From an uncultured Collinsella sp. (lineage in GTDB: Bacteria > Actinomycetota > Coriobacteriia > Coriobacteriales > Coriobacteriaceae): a stretch of 64,000 bases of DNA. This document shows, piece by piece, positions 45,714 to 54,726 of the stretch. Made by a program: the position numbers and the translations under genes. The DNA lies in assembly GCA_958405195.1 (NCBI GenBank), contig CATYDM010000001.1, forward strand, positions 107,082 through 171,081. Reading direction: 5' to 3'. Below the pieces are notes generated by a model. That model worked only from the letters and a program-made list of their open reading frames with translations, ran no database searches and was not told the DNA's origin. The first letter of the stretch is position 1, and the number at the start of each line of letters is the position of its first letter.

Positions 45714-47447
45714 CTACCTGCCATTTTCTAAAACATCAGCTATAAGACAAAATACCTTATCTCTAAGTTCACGCTCCGAGTGAACTCCAAGCAAGGCATA
45801 GCTCTTGCTCTTAGCCTCTTTGACGGTTCCCCGAGCAACGTTAAGATGTGCGCAAATCTCGGTGGATCCACTGCCATCAAGAACGCATGCCATGATGTCA
45901 GCATAAAGTGGCGTAAAGCCAAGCTTCAAGAAAACCTCGCGTGCGGCATCGCGTCGATTACCCGCCGGGACTGCATCTTTCGCACGCAAGGATAGCAGCG
46001 AATAAGTCAGAAGGATAAGTACGACAAGGAACGCGGTCACGCGTAAAGCAGGCAAAAGGCCGTCAACGGCCTCACCGCTCCCAACGGACTCAAAGAAAAT
46101 GTACAGTCGACTTACCGCATCGTGAACCCAGAACGTTGCCCCAGCACCCACAGACACCGAAGAAAGAGAAAGTTCGGGCGAAAGGCACAAATGCATTTCA
46201 GACATCCACCGTATAGCCGCATGGCAACACAGGGCCAAAAGCACTATAGCTATCGACAGGATTATCACATCATGCTCAAAGCCGAAGCATATGAGGATTT
46301 CCTCGATGCCCATTCCAGACGCATACATAAACAGGAAGCAGGCGAAGACTATCCTGCAGCTCCGATTGGACGATAAGGACCTCAGTGATTCTGAACGGTG
46401 ATCATGGCCTTTTGTTGCGTCGAAATGCCACGTATCCTTTGACAAAAGAAGTCCAGCTGTCGCCTCTGAAATGCTTTTATATCCGGTTTTAGTCAAGGCC
46501 CGCGACAAATAGGTACGGGCGGTAGACGGGGAAATATCCAAGGCAGAAGCAATCTCCTCGTACGTTTTTCCCTCTATCCTCATAGAGAAAACCGCGGACT
46601 CCCTTTGAGAAAAACCCAAAGTCGCAGGGATATCGGCAACTGCAGAGCGTTTTCCTCCTAATTTGGCATCCGCAGAAAAAGCGCTCGTTAAGTCGGGTAA
46701 GGATCGCATTATGGCCCTGACAAGGATGCTGCCCAAGACAGTCACCAGAAGCAGTGCGATCTCTTGATGCCCACCAAAGCTCAGGAGCACAGCACCGATG
46801 TTTATATTGCGCGAAAACAAACAATCCAAATCAAGAACAACGGCAGCATTACCAAACGCAAGAGGTTCGACGAGCGAGGCAGCAACCCCCATCTCGGCGT
46901 TAACGGAAAGGAAAGAACCGACGGACTCCATCAACGGGGCGAGAAGAAACTGAAGGCCAACAAGCAAAGCAATCAAGAGTACAACGGGGCTGTAAAGGGC
47001 GAGCTCAGGATACCCATGGAGAACAGGGCCATCGACTACATGTTTCCCCGTTGATCCCGCACGCATGTTTGCGAATTCACCGCCAAGCGCCCAAGAACAG
47101 CAAGCGACAAGCAAGGGGGCTAGCAACAACAAAATGAACGCGAGCGCCGAAACCACACCATGAAATTGATGAAACACATTAAGAGATACCGTGAACATCG
47201 CAAGAAGTGCAATATCTACGAGCATAAGTCCAAAAAGCCGTTTGGAAATACCCGGTCTCACGGGGCGAGAGATGAGACCCACACAGAAGCCCGAAAGCAG
47301 ATGCAGGCCGATAAGAACGGTGCCAGAAAGGCCCGCATAAATACTTGGCGCCATACAATACAGACCAGCCGCCCCTATAAACAACATAATTGAATGCCAG
47401 AGGAACGAGCGATTCACGTTTTGTAGATTAGCCGCCTCGATTGCCAT
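45714..47447 (-). CDS. Membrane regulator with two LuxR-type HTH domains
   Basis: A 577-residue protein. About six helices (residues 10-245) precede a first HTH at about 276-335 (LGFSQRESAVFSMRIEGKTY, EIASALDISPSTARTYLSRA). Three or four more helices lie at about 365-490, then a second, more divergent HTH at 508-565 (LGFTPLYADIMACVLDGSGS, TEICAHLNVARGTVKEAKSK). This looks like a tandem fusion of two membrane-bound LuxR regulators of the kind common in Coriobacteria and Eggerthellales. AGGAG lies ten bases before the ATG. It precedes the ABC/peptide genes on the same strand and presumably controls them. Confidence 0.8.
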   Translation of the reverse strand: MAIEAANLQNVNRSFLWHSIMLFIGAAGLYCMAPSIYAGLSGTVLIGLHLLSGFCVGLISRPVRPGISKRLFGLMLVDIALLAMFTVSLNVFHQFHGVVSALAFILLLLAPLLVACCSWALGGEFANMRAGSTGKHVVDGPVLHGYPELALYSPVVLLIALLVGLQFLLAPLMESVGSFLSVNAEMGVAASLVEPLAFGNAAVVLDLDCLFSRNINIGAVLLSFGGHQEIALLLVTVLGSILVRAIMRSLPDLTSAFSADAKLGGKRSAVADIPATLGFSQRESAVFSMRIEGKTYEEIASALDISPSTARTYLSRALTKTGYKSISEATAGLLLSKDTWHFDATKGHDHRSESLRSLSSNRSCRIVFACFLFMYASGMGIEEILICFGFEHDVIILSIAIVLLALCCHAAIRWMSEMHLCLSPELSLSSVSVGAGATFWVHDAVSRLYIFFESVGSGEAVDGLLPALRVTAFLVVLILLTYSLLSLRAKDAVPAGNRRDAAREVFLKLGFTPLYADIMACVLDGSGSTEICAHLNVARGTVKEAKSKSYALLGVHSERELRDKVFCLIADVLENGR

Positions 47448-47547
47448 AAATTCAAAGCTCCTAGATAGCATTTTGGCTATTTTAACATCGTCCCCAGCGT
47501 TAAAAAACTGTTACCCGAATTAATCAATATGCCCCCTCCGCTAAAAG

Positions 47548-47679
47548 GCACCACGCTCATCCTCCACTTCTGGGAGCGCTAACCTGCCAAAAAGGGACTG
47601 GTTTATTTTGGTAGGTTTTATCTGGGCAAACGTCCAAACCGCCGTAAGGGAGTTGCCTTCCCTCGTGGCGGTCTTCTAG
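47548..47679 (+). repeat. Direct repeat DR2 right of the accessory module (includes short repeat copy 6)
   Basis: The order and orientation match DR1: LuxR tail ACGCTCATCCTCCACTTCTG, the short repeat (47581-47632), and a terminator-like hairpin AACCGCCGTAAGGGAG/CTTCCCTCGTGGCGGT. No further LuxR sequence lies upstream. Confidence 0.75.
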
Positions 47680-47689
47680 CAGAAAAACC

Positions 47690-47808
47690 AAGTGAGTAGG
47701 CTTTTTGCAGGAGACCAAGCACACCCCAAAACGACATGGCTCTGACCTGCGGTTTTATTGAGTATTTGTCGCGATGTGCTCGGCAGGTTCAGAAAAGTCT
47801 ACTCACTT
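47690..47808. repeat. Inverted repeat pair AAGTGAGTAGGCTTTT
   Basis: Ends 47690-47705 and 47793-47808 match as inverted repeats at 15 of 16 positions around ~87 gene-free bases. This may be a small palindromic element. The gap 47448-47911 holds this, DR2 and a terminator. Confidence 0.5.
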
Positions 47809-47831
47809 GCATCTGAGACACCCCCAGATAG

Positions 47832-47874
47832 GCAAAAACCGCCGCGAAAGGGCCCCTGGTCCCTTCGCGGCGGT
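47832..47874 (-). terminator. Terminator of the BceAB-like operon
   Basis: The stem ACCGCCGCGAA/TTCGCGGCGGT is followed on the minus strand by TTTTTGCC, 38 bases beyond the permease stop. Confidence 0.8.
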
Positions 47875-47911
47875 CATACGCCTCTGATTTTGTGACGATT
47901 TTGCCCGCTTG

Positions 47912-50113
47912 TTACTCGCTGTAGCGGGTGGCTATGGCGGCTCGCACCATGCCGGTGCTCATGAGGTAGGTCACCAGGAAGTAGCCACCGTATGCTGCCA
48001 GGAAGATTGCACAGGTGAGGCCAACGGTGCCGCCGATGCTCATATTTCCGAAAATACTCACCAGCTCGATGATCACCTTAAGTGCCACAAAGGAGTGCGC
48101 CAGGCCCACTGCCAGCGGGAACAGGAAGAATACCGCCTGCTGTGCCATCACCGAATGGCGAATCTGGCGGTCGTCGCAGCCAATCTGTGCCAGCACACGA
48201 TAGCTGCGGCTACCGTCGGCCACGTTGGAGAGTTGCTGAATCGACAGAATCGCCGCGCATGCAACGACCAATACAAAGCCGATGTAGATGGCTAGGTAGC
48301 TAATAAGACCGTTCATTTGCGCTGCTTGCGCGTACATCTCGGAGCGTGTGATGAAGGTTCCCCACGACCCCGGCTCCTTGCCGTCAACGAGCAGATTGTC
48401 GAGCACAGTGTATTTAATACTCTCGTCTGCCTCGGTCGTATCCATCCCCTGTTTGTAGTTAACGAGCAGACTACTGGAATACGGCTGCAGATTAAGTTGG
48501 GACAACAGCTCGTCGGCAACGACGACGGTACCCCCATTACTGCCCATCGCCGAGTTGGCGATGGCCGCCGTATCTTCGTCCGACTTATCGGTTGCGGGCT
48601 TGAGCTCATGCCCGCCCAAGGTAAGGGCATGGCCGCCAGCCATATACTTGGTGTACATGTCGACCAGCTCGCCGCCCATATCACACGTGAGCAGATACTG
48701 GTCGTGACCGATGTGCACCGGCTCCTCGCCCATCATCTGACGCAGTTTGTTGTACTGACTCGCCGGCGTCACATACAGACCCATCGCATCGGCATTGCTA
48801 CCCCCGAACGCCTTGGGAAGCTTTTCGCCCATGATCTTGCACATCTCACTTGGGGTCACCGAAGGATTCGAGCCGCCAACTGGGTAACTCAGATACGAAT
48901 CGATCTGCACATGCTCACCGGCAACATCGGCGATATTGACCTTCTTGCCGGTCTCGTCGTTGTTGCCCGCCGACTTGCCCTTACCGTGCCATGCGGGGTA
49001 CAAATCGACCGTACTATCGGCCAGCACCATGCGATCGGCTTCAGACGGATTGACATACTCTTTGTAGTAGTCGAGCGTATCGGGCGTGTAATAGGCATAC
49101 GTCTGAGACACGTCAACAGGGTTATAGCGCTCCAGGTTTTCGTTCATCACGTTGGCAATCGACATACCGCACGTCACCGAAGTGATGGCCAAAAACAGGA
49201 GCATCGCGATGACGCCCATCGAAAAGCACACCGTGTTGACCTTGGCCGCAAGCTGGCGCACGGTAAACATGTTGAGGCCGCGCCAATACACGCCGCGCAG
49301 GCTCTGCAGCAGCTTAATGAGCATGCCCGAGAGTCCCCAGAACAGGGCAAAGGTGCCCACGGTAACCATAGCGGTCGTAATACCAAACTGGTTCATGGCC
49401 TCTTGCAGCTTGCTGTCCGTCGCGGTTAGCGGGAACCCATCACGTAGCAGACGGTAATAGGCCACGCCCACAAGCACCACGCCCACGGCAAAGATGGCAA
49501 TCGCGATCCAGGGGTTGCGTGTCTTGATGCTCTCGTTGCGACGCTCGGCACCCATAAGCTCGATGAGTTTGGTACGACGCACGGCGCGAAGGTTCAGCAG
49601 TAGCGTGAGCACAAACATTACGAGCATGCAGGCAAGGGTCAGATTGAACGCATGCACCGAGAAAAAGAAGTGGAAATTGGCGATCTGTGTCTTAAAGAGC
49701 GAGGCCGTAAAGAACGTCATGAGCTGGGAGAGTCCCACGCCCAGCACAATGCCGGCGACAAAGGCGCCGACCGAGACGATCACCGTCTCGAGCGCCATGA
49801 TCGTGGCGACGCGCCCGCGCCCCATGCCGAGCACCTGGTACAGGCCAAACTCCTTCTTGCGGCGTTTCATGATGAAGTTATTGGCATACACCATCAAAAA
49901 GGCCATGACACCGGCCAAAAAGTACGTCAGGTCGCCGAGCATGCTGCCCATTACCTGCGCCAAGCCCTTTTCATCGATTCCGGCGATGTCGACCTGCATC
50001 GAGATGGTGTTAAAGGCATAGAAGACCGTGACGCCCAGGGTGAGCGTCAAAAGGTAGACGAGGTAGTCGCGGCCGGCGCGGCGGACGTTGCCCCAAGCGA
50101 GTTTACAGAGCAT
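47912..50113 (-). CDS. FtsX-like permease (BceB-type)
   Basis: A 733-residue permease with about ten helices and one large extracellular domain (about 335-545) between helices 7 and 8, the BceB/VraG plan. N-terminal CKLAWGNVRRAGRDYLVYLL and YQVLGMGRGRVATI are typical. BceAB systems remove cell-wall-active peptides from their lipid targets. Unlike many such operons there is no two-component system next door. It overlaps the ATPase gene by 11 bases if the ATG with GAGGG is used (GTG at 50125 is an alternative). It lies directly beside the accessory peptide module, so an immunity link is possible. Confidence 0.88.
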   Translation of the reverse strand: MLCKLAWGNVRRAGRDYLVYLLTLTLGVTVFYAFNTISMQVDIAGIDEKGLAQVMGSMLGDLTYFLAGVMAFLMVYANNFIMKRRKKEFGLYQVLGMGRGRVATIMALETVIVSVGAFVAGIVLGVGLSQLMTFFTASLFKTQIANFHFFFSVHAFNLTLACMLVMFVLTLLLNLRAVRRTKLIELMGAERRNESIKTRNPWIAIAIFAVGVVLVGVAYYRLLRDGFPLTATDSKLQEAMNQFGITTAMVTVGTFALFWGLSGMLIKLLQSLRGVYWRGLNMFTVRQLAAKVNTVCFSMGVIAMLLFLAITSVTCGMSIANVMNENLERYNPVDVSQTYAYYTPDTLDYYKEYVNPSEADRMVLADSTVDLYPAWHGKGKSAGNNDETGKKVNIADVAGEHVQIDSYLSYPVGGSNPSVTPSEMCKIMGEKLPKAFGGSNADAMGLYVTPASQYNKLRQMMGEEPVHIGHDQYLLTCDMGGELVDMYTKYMAGGHALTLGGHELKPATDKSDEDTAAIANSAMGSNGGTVVVADELLSQLNLQPYSSSLLVNYKQGMDTTEADESIKYTVLDNLLVDGKEPGSWGTFITRSEMYAQAAQMNGLISYLAIYIGFVLVVACAAILSIQQLSNVADGSRSYRVLAQIGCDDRQIRHSVMAQQAVFFLFPLAVGLAHSFVALKVIIELVSIFGNMSIGGTVGLTCAIFLAAYGGYFLVTYLMSTGMVRAAIATRYSE

Positions 50114-50888
50114 CGGAGCCCTCACCGCCCATCATGGCAACGACCTCCATAATGCGGTCGAAGAACTCTCGGCGGTCGGTGTCGCCGCGGCGCAGCTCGG
50201 TGAAGATCTTGCCGTCGCGGATAAATAGCACACGGCTCGTGTAGCTGGCGGCAAAGCTGTCGTGCGTGACCATGAGCACGGTGGCGCGCAGGCGGCGGTT
50301 AAGGGCCTCCAGGCTCTCGAGCAGCAGGCGAGCGCTCTTGGAATCGAGAGCGCCGGTGGGCTCGTCGGCCATGATCATGGTGGGGTCGGTGACGAGCGCG
50401 CGAGCCGCGGCAACGCGCTGCTGCTGACCGCCGGACATCTGGTAGGGATACTTGTCGAGCACCTGACTGATGGACAGGCGCGCTGCCACATCCTGCACGC
50501 GGGCCGAAATCTCTGCCGAGTTTGTGCGGGCGATGGTGAGCGGCAGGGCGATGTTCTCGCGTGCCGTGAGCGTATCGAGCAGGTTGGAGTCCTGGAAGAT
50601 AAAGCCGAGCTCCTCGCGGCGGAACTGCGAAAGCTTAGCCTGCTTCATGCGTGTTACGTCCTGCCCGTTGATGCGGATCGTGCCACTTGTGGCGCTATCG
50701 ATGGTCGACACGCAGTTGAGCAGGGTCGACTTGCCCGATCCCGAAGCGCCCATGATGCCAACAAATTCGCCGCGGTTGACGGTAAAGCTGACGTCGTTGA
50801 GCGCGCGCGTCACGTTGCCCAGCGCTCCGTATACCTTTTCGAGATGCGCGGCCTCCAGTACCGGGGTCGCCATGTGCGTGGTTTGCAT
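50103..50888 (-). CDS. ABC transporter ATP-binding protein (BceA-type)
   Basis: A 261-residue ATPase with Walker A GASGSGKST, Q-loop FQDSNLLDTL, signature MSGGQQQR, Walker [13 protein letters not shown] and switch His in VTHDSFAASY. QDSNLLDTLT and the tail reading IRDGKIFTELRRGD are typical of BceA/YtrE-like ATPases. AAAGGA lies six bases before the ATG. It forms one transporter with the overlapping downstream permease. Confidence 0.92.
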   Translation of the reverse strand: MQTTHMATPVLEAAHLEKVYGALGNVTRALNDVSFTVNRGEFVGIMGASGSGKSTLLNCVSTIDSATSGTIRINGQDVTRMKQAKLSQFRREELGFIFQDSNLLDTLTARENIALPLTIARTNSAEISARVQDVAARLSISQVLDKYPYQMSGGQQQRVAAARALVTDPTMIMADEPTGALDSKSARLLLESLEALNRRLRATVLMVTHDSFAASYTSRVLFIRDGKIFTELRRGDTDRREFFDRIMEVVAMMGGEGSDAL

Positions 50889-51036
50889 ACCGAGTCCTTT
50901 CTTGCAATTAGTCTACGGCATCTATAGTCGCAAGAAGACGAGTCGGCTACCATCGATATGGCTTACGCTTGCCTTACCGTTGTGTAAGGTACGGGTAGCT
51001 ACCCTGCCACGTGTTGATGCTGAGAGAGGACTCCTG

Positions 51037-52023
51037 TTGAAGACTGTTCATGTTGCCGCTGGGATCATTCGCAAGGAAGGATCTGACGAGCTGCTTGCCG
51101 TGCAGCGCGGCTATGGCGACATGCAGGGACTTTGGGAGTTCCCCGGTGGCAAGCTCATGCGCGGCGAGACACCCGAAGACGCCGTGCGACGCGAACTCAT
51201 GGAAGAGCTGCAGGTCAAAGTCACCAACCTGCGTGATTTCTATACCGTTGAGTACGACTACCCCGATTTCCATCTCTCGATGGAGTGTTTCTACTGCTCG
51301 CTGGCCAAAGAGTCTGGCGAGCCCCAGAAACATGACCGCCAGCTCGATATCCGCTGGATTCCACGCACCTCGCTTGCCACCGTTGAGTGGATGCCCGCCG
51401 ACAAGGGGCTCATTGATGCCCTGATTGAGCTGAAGGAAGACCGGCTCGAGACAAGCTCCGCCGATGACGCCGTGCCCAAAACAGCCGACAAACCCGCCAC
51501 CAAACCCAAGCGCGCACCTAAGCGCCGCAGCAAGAAACGCCCCAAACCAGGTCTGCTCGACGGCATCGATACCTCAGACCTTTCCGCCGACGAGCGTGAA
51601 CTCGTGCGCCGTCGCGCCGCCATCAAAAAGTCCATGAAGGGCAACAAGCGTGCGAACACAAAGCCCGAGCTGCTCGTACGTCAGCGCCTGCGGGCCGCGG
51701 GCCTTACGGGCTATCGTTTGGAATGGAAGGTACCCGGCAAGCCCGACATCGCCTTCCCCGGGCGCAAGATCGCCATCTTCGTCAACGGCTGCTTTTGGCA
51801 CCGCTGCCCCAAATGTAACCCTAGCCAGCCCAAGCGCAACGTTGAGTTTTGGGAGGCAAAGTTCCGTCGCAACGTCGAGCGCGACCGCGCTGCCGTGGCA
51901 GCACTCACTCAAATGGGCTGGACGCCTATAACCATCTGGGAATGCGAACTCAAAAAGGACCGCATCGACGCCACGATGGAAAAGGTCATCGAACAAGTAC
52001 GCGCCGCCGCACCGCAGCGCTAG
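51037..52023 (+). CDS. NUDIX hydrolase-Vsr endonuclease fusion
   Basis: A 328-residue protein from a TTG start with GAGAGGA upstream. Residues 1-130 are a MutT-like NUDIX domain (FPGGKLMRGE, then RRELMEELQV; the box Gly near its end is Gln). A basic Lys/Pro-rich linker spans about 140-190. Residues 195-325 match very short patch repair endonuclease: NTKPELLVRQRLRAAG, VPGKPDIAF (Asp237), FVNGCFWHRC (His255), NVERDRAAV and IWECEL. MutT-type enzymes clean oxidised nucleotides; Vsr nicks at T:G mismatches made by deamination of 5-methylcytosine. One reading frame joins two mutation-avoidance activities. No cytosine methyltransferase is nearby. Confidence 0.85.
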   Translation: MKTVHVAAGIIRKEGSDELLAVQRGYGDMQGLWEFPGGKLMRGETPEDAVRRELMEELQVKVTNLRDFYTVEYDYPDFHLSMECFYCSLAKESGEPQKHDRQLDIRWIPRTSLATVEWMPADKGLIDALIELKEDRLETSSADDAVPKTADKPATKPKRAPKRRSKKRPKPGLLDGIDTSDLSADERELVRRRAAIKKSMKGNKRANTKPELLVRQRLRAAGLTGYRLEWKVPGKPDIAFPGRKIAIFVNGCFWHRCPKCNPSQPKRNVEFWEAKFRRNVERDRAAVAALTQMGWTPITIWECELKKDRIDATMEKVIEQVRAAAPQR

Positions 52024-52277
52024 GAACGAGCCGTCCACACGCCCCACACAGGCAAGCCACATCCGCGTCACAAACCTTAGAAAGCCCTTAAGCCCCCAAC
52101 CTTTCAAGAGTGTTACTTGATGGCCTTGACCTGCGGTTTCATCACAACATCAAACCTGATTAAGCCTTTCTTTAGCGCTTCTTTGCAACAGCCGCGGCAT
52201 AATACTGCCAACGCACGGGACCTAGCAGCACACCCCGTGCGCAACCTTTTGGCGGACATCGAGGAGGCCGCATAAGC

Positions 52278-52487
52278 ATGCATTCTTCCAACGACGCAGC
52301 ACAGCAGCCATCCCTAAATCATGCAAACCTTTTCTCCTTCCCCCCGACACAGAGAAACGGCCTCCTCGACTCCCCAACCCCAAAAGCCAAACGCTCAACC
52401 AACCAAAGCCTCAACCTGCGAGCATCCTTCGATAAGCTCCAAGCATCCCTAGACAAAACCTTCCCCAACCAAGCCCGGGCATACTAA
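52278..52487 (+). CDS. Possible small ORF (69 aa)
   Basis: GAGGAGG lies ten bases upstream of the ATG, and a GCACGGG/CCCGTGC hairpin (52214-52239) lies in front. The product is Asn/Ser/Pro-rich with no recognised domain. Apart from this, the gap 52024-52570 shows nothing coding. Confidence 0.25.
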   Translation: MHSSNDAAQQPSLNHANLFSFPPTQRNGLLDSPTPKAKRSTNQSLNLRASFDKLQASLDKTFPNQARAY

Positions 52488-52570
52488 CCCCTCATCAACA
52501 AAGAAGCCCTGACGCCCCACCCATTTCCGCCCCAACGCCACAAGGGCGACGACCTCGAGTAGGTCAACCT

Positions 52571-52695
52571 GGGAGGGACGAGGGCTTAGTTCCCCAATCT
52601 TTCCGCAGGGGGCAAAAAGCCTCGCCGCACGAAGTGCGCAGCGAGGCTTTTTGCATGCCCGAGGACGATTGGGGAACTAAACCCTCGTCCCTCCC
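52571..52695 (-). repeat. Long nested hairpin, family 1 (3' of the aldolase gene)
   Basis: The 29-bp outer stem (52571-52599 with 52667-52695) has one mismatch. The conserved TTTCCGCAGG and CGAGGACG strings and the inner stem GGCAAAAAGCCTCGC/GCGAGGCTTTTTGC follow. In the aldolase-gene sense the order is CGTCCTCGG then CTGCGGAAAG, as in all copies. Confidence 0.85.
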
Positions 52696-52728
52696 CGGGA
52701 TATGTAGCGAGTCGGAGTACCCTTGCTG

Positions 52729-53586
52729 TTACTCTGCTTTACCCACAGAGTTGAGGTTGGTCATGCGGATCTTAACCAGCTCGGTGATCTCACGCATGCC
52801 CTCCTTGGCCGGCTTCTTGGGGTCGAAGCAGGCGGGGTTCTCGGCCATGTAGGCCATGAAGCCCTTGGTGTAGGCCTGACGCAGCTCGGTGGCGTAGTTA
52901 ACCTTGCAGATGCCGTTCTTCACAGCCTCGGCGACCTGCTCATCGGGCACACCGGAGGTGCCGTGCAGAACCAGCGGCACGTCGACGGCGTCGCGGATGG
53001 CCTTGACCACGGACTGCTCGATGTGCGGATCGCTCGTGTACACGCCGTGGCTGGTGCCAACGCCAATGGCCAGCGAGGTGCAGCCGGTGCGCTCGACGAA
53101 CTCCTTGGCCTCGGCCGGATCGGTGTAGGGGCTCTCGCCCTCAACCGCGGGACCGTCGTCCTCCTTGCCGCCAACCTTACCGAGCTCAGCCTCGACGGGC
53201 ACGCCCATAGCGCGGCCAGCGTCGGCGACGGACTTGGTCAGGGCGATGTTGTCCTCGAAGGACTCGTGCGAGCCGTCGATCATGACAGAGGTGTAGCCCG
53301 TGCGGAAAGCCTGCATGCAGCGGTCGTAGCCATCGCCGTGATCGAGGTGCAGAGCGACGGGCACGGAAGCGCGTTCGGCAGCAGCCTTGACCATGCCGTA
53401 GAAGTAGTCCAGACCAGCGGTCTTGATGGTGCCCGGGGTGGTCTGCATGATGACGGGGGACTTGGTCTCCTCGGCAGCGGCCAGAACGGCCATAACAAAC
53501 TCGAGGTTCTCGACGTTGAACGCGCCGACGGCGTAGTGGCCGGTCTGAGCGTCCTTGAGCATCTTTTCGGTGGTAACAAGTGCCAT
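52729..53586 (-). CDS. Class II fructose/tagatose-bisphosphate aldolase
   Basis: A 285-residue zinc aldolase of the Fba/GatY/KbaY group. VGAFNVENLEFVMAV is at the N-terminus, zinc-binding HLDHGDGYD in the middle, EAELGKVGGKEDD and GTSHGVY follow, and LHGTSGVPDEQ and NYATELR bind phosphate. Length matches GatY (about 284), and the divergent DeoR-family regulator plus LacABC genes 8 kb away suggest it may serve tagatose 1,6-bisphosphate; fructose 1,6-bisphosphate is equally possible. GGAGAGGAG precedes the ATG; the longer frame is not supported. Confidence 0.88.
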   Translation of the reverse strand: MALVTTEKMLKDAQTGHYAVGAFNVENLEFVMAVLAAAEETKSPVIMQTTPGTIKTAGLDYFYGMVKAAAERASVPVALHLDHGDGYDRCMQAFRTGYTSVMIDGSHESFEDNIALTKSVADAGRAMGVPVEAELGKVGGKEDDGPAVEGESPYTDPAEAKEFVERTGCTSLAIGVGTSHGVYTSDPHIEQSVVKAIRDAVDVPLVLHGTSGVPDEQVAEAVKNGICKVNYATELRQAYTKGFMAYMAENPACFDPKKPAKEGMREITELVKIRMTNLNSVGKAE

Positions 53587-53919
53587 GAGCGTTTGCTCCT
53601 CTCCTTCGCCCGCATCTGGACATCGGGCGTAGTTGTTCACAAGGCGTTTTACCTTGCGTTTTGCTGCGCTCATTGTATGAAATTCAGCGGCTTTACACGT
53701 GCGAGATATTGAGCCATGCAGGTCAATACCGTCGTTTTTGAAAAGTAAACGGAAGGAATTTGAGCCGAGCGGACATGTTCGATATTGAATTTTGGGCGTT
53801 CAGCGTCTTTCTTTTATAGAAAAGATAAGTAATCGAAAGGTGTTTTCTTACTCAAAAAGAAAATGAACGAAAATAGAGTCAACACAATTCCTGCAAATTT
53901 GGCCGAGAATGGAGCAGCT
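53587..53919. promoter_or_regulatory. Divergent promoter region of aldolase and DeoR genes
   Basis: This AT-rich region has a small inverted repeat TTTCT-N6-AGAAA at about 53810-53825. TCGAAAGG and GAACGAAAATAG sequences nearby could be DeoR-type sites. No gene is evident. Confidence 0.4.
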
Positions 53920-54723
53920 ATGGCCCATGCGACAACCCGAGCCTTCGCCGATGAGCGTCGTGCCGCCATCATGGAGATGCTCGAGCATAACGCCTCGGTG
54001 CAGGTGGCAGAAATTGCCCAAACCTTTGGCGTGTCCTCTGTCACCGCTCGCGCCGACCTGGACGCACTCGCCGAGTCTGGCAAGCTGCGCCGCACGCATG
54101 GCGGCGCCGTATCGCTCCACAAGCGTCTGACTGTTTCCACGCAGGATCGCCGCATCAATGTCAACGTCGCCGCCAAGCAGGCCATCGCGCAAAGCGCCAT
54201 CGAGTTCGTCAATGACGGCGACACGTTGCTCGTCGACTCGGGTACCACGGCGCTCGAGTTCGTCCGGCTCCTCGATCAGCGCAACGGCATCACCGTTATC
54301 ACGGCCGACATTACCATCGCCGATTATATCGACGAGAGCATGCCCTCGGTCGATGTCGTCATGCTGGGCGGGGCGCTGCGCAAAGGCCATCGTTATCTGT
54401 ACGGACCGCTCACCATGCAGGCGCTCCAAATGGTCCATGCCGATCTGGCCGTCATGTGCCCCGGCGCCTTTGTCTCCAGCTGCGGCTTTACGACCGACTT
54501 TCCGCAGATGGCCGAGACCAAAACGGCTATGATCGCCGCGGCCCATCAAAGCGTCGCCCTCATGGACGCCAGCAAGGTTAACGGACGCGGCATGTACCGC
54601 TTTGCCGAGCTGACCGATGTCGACGCCATCGTGATGGACCGAGACCCCGAAGGCGCCGTCGCCACCTCAATCGCCGAAATCGTTGACGACGCCCGCCCAA
54701 ATCTCGTCATCGCCGGCGCTTAA
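53920..54723 (+). CDS. DeoR/GlpR-family regulator
   Basis: A 267-residue regulator. The HTH (RRAAIMEMLEHNASVQVAEI, then SSVTARADLDAL and RRTHGGAV) is typical DeoR. The sugar-phosphate-binding domain has DSGTTALEFVRLL and a conserved VMLGGALRKGH. It is divergent from the aldolase gene, so it probably regulates it and perhaps the lac genes; phosphorylated sugars are the usual ligands. GGAG lies five bases before the chosen ATG; an upstream ATG at 53863 is possible. Confidence 0.88.
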   Translation: MAHATTRAFADERRAAIMEMLEHNASVQVAEIAQTFGVSSVTARADLDALAESGKLRRTHGGAVSLHKRLTVSTQDRRINVNVAAKQAIAQSAIEFVNDGDTLLVDSGTTALEFVRLLDQRNGITVITADITIADYIDESMPSVDVVMLGGALRKGHRYLYGPLTMQALQMVHADLAVMCPGAFVSSCGFTTDFPQMAETKTAMIAAAHQSVALMDASKVNGRGMYRFAELTDVDAIVMDRDPEGAVATSIAEIVDDARPNLVIAGA

Positions 54724-54726
54724 ACA

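Noticed and set aside
47690..47808. Insertion-sequence remnant
   Set aside because: Inverted ends are only 16 bp and no transposase frame is present; listed only as a repeat.
52278..52487. Confident small gene
   Set aside because: It has a good ribosome-site match, but composition is not protein-like and no family is recognised; kept only as a low-confidence feature.
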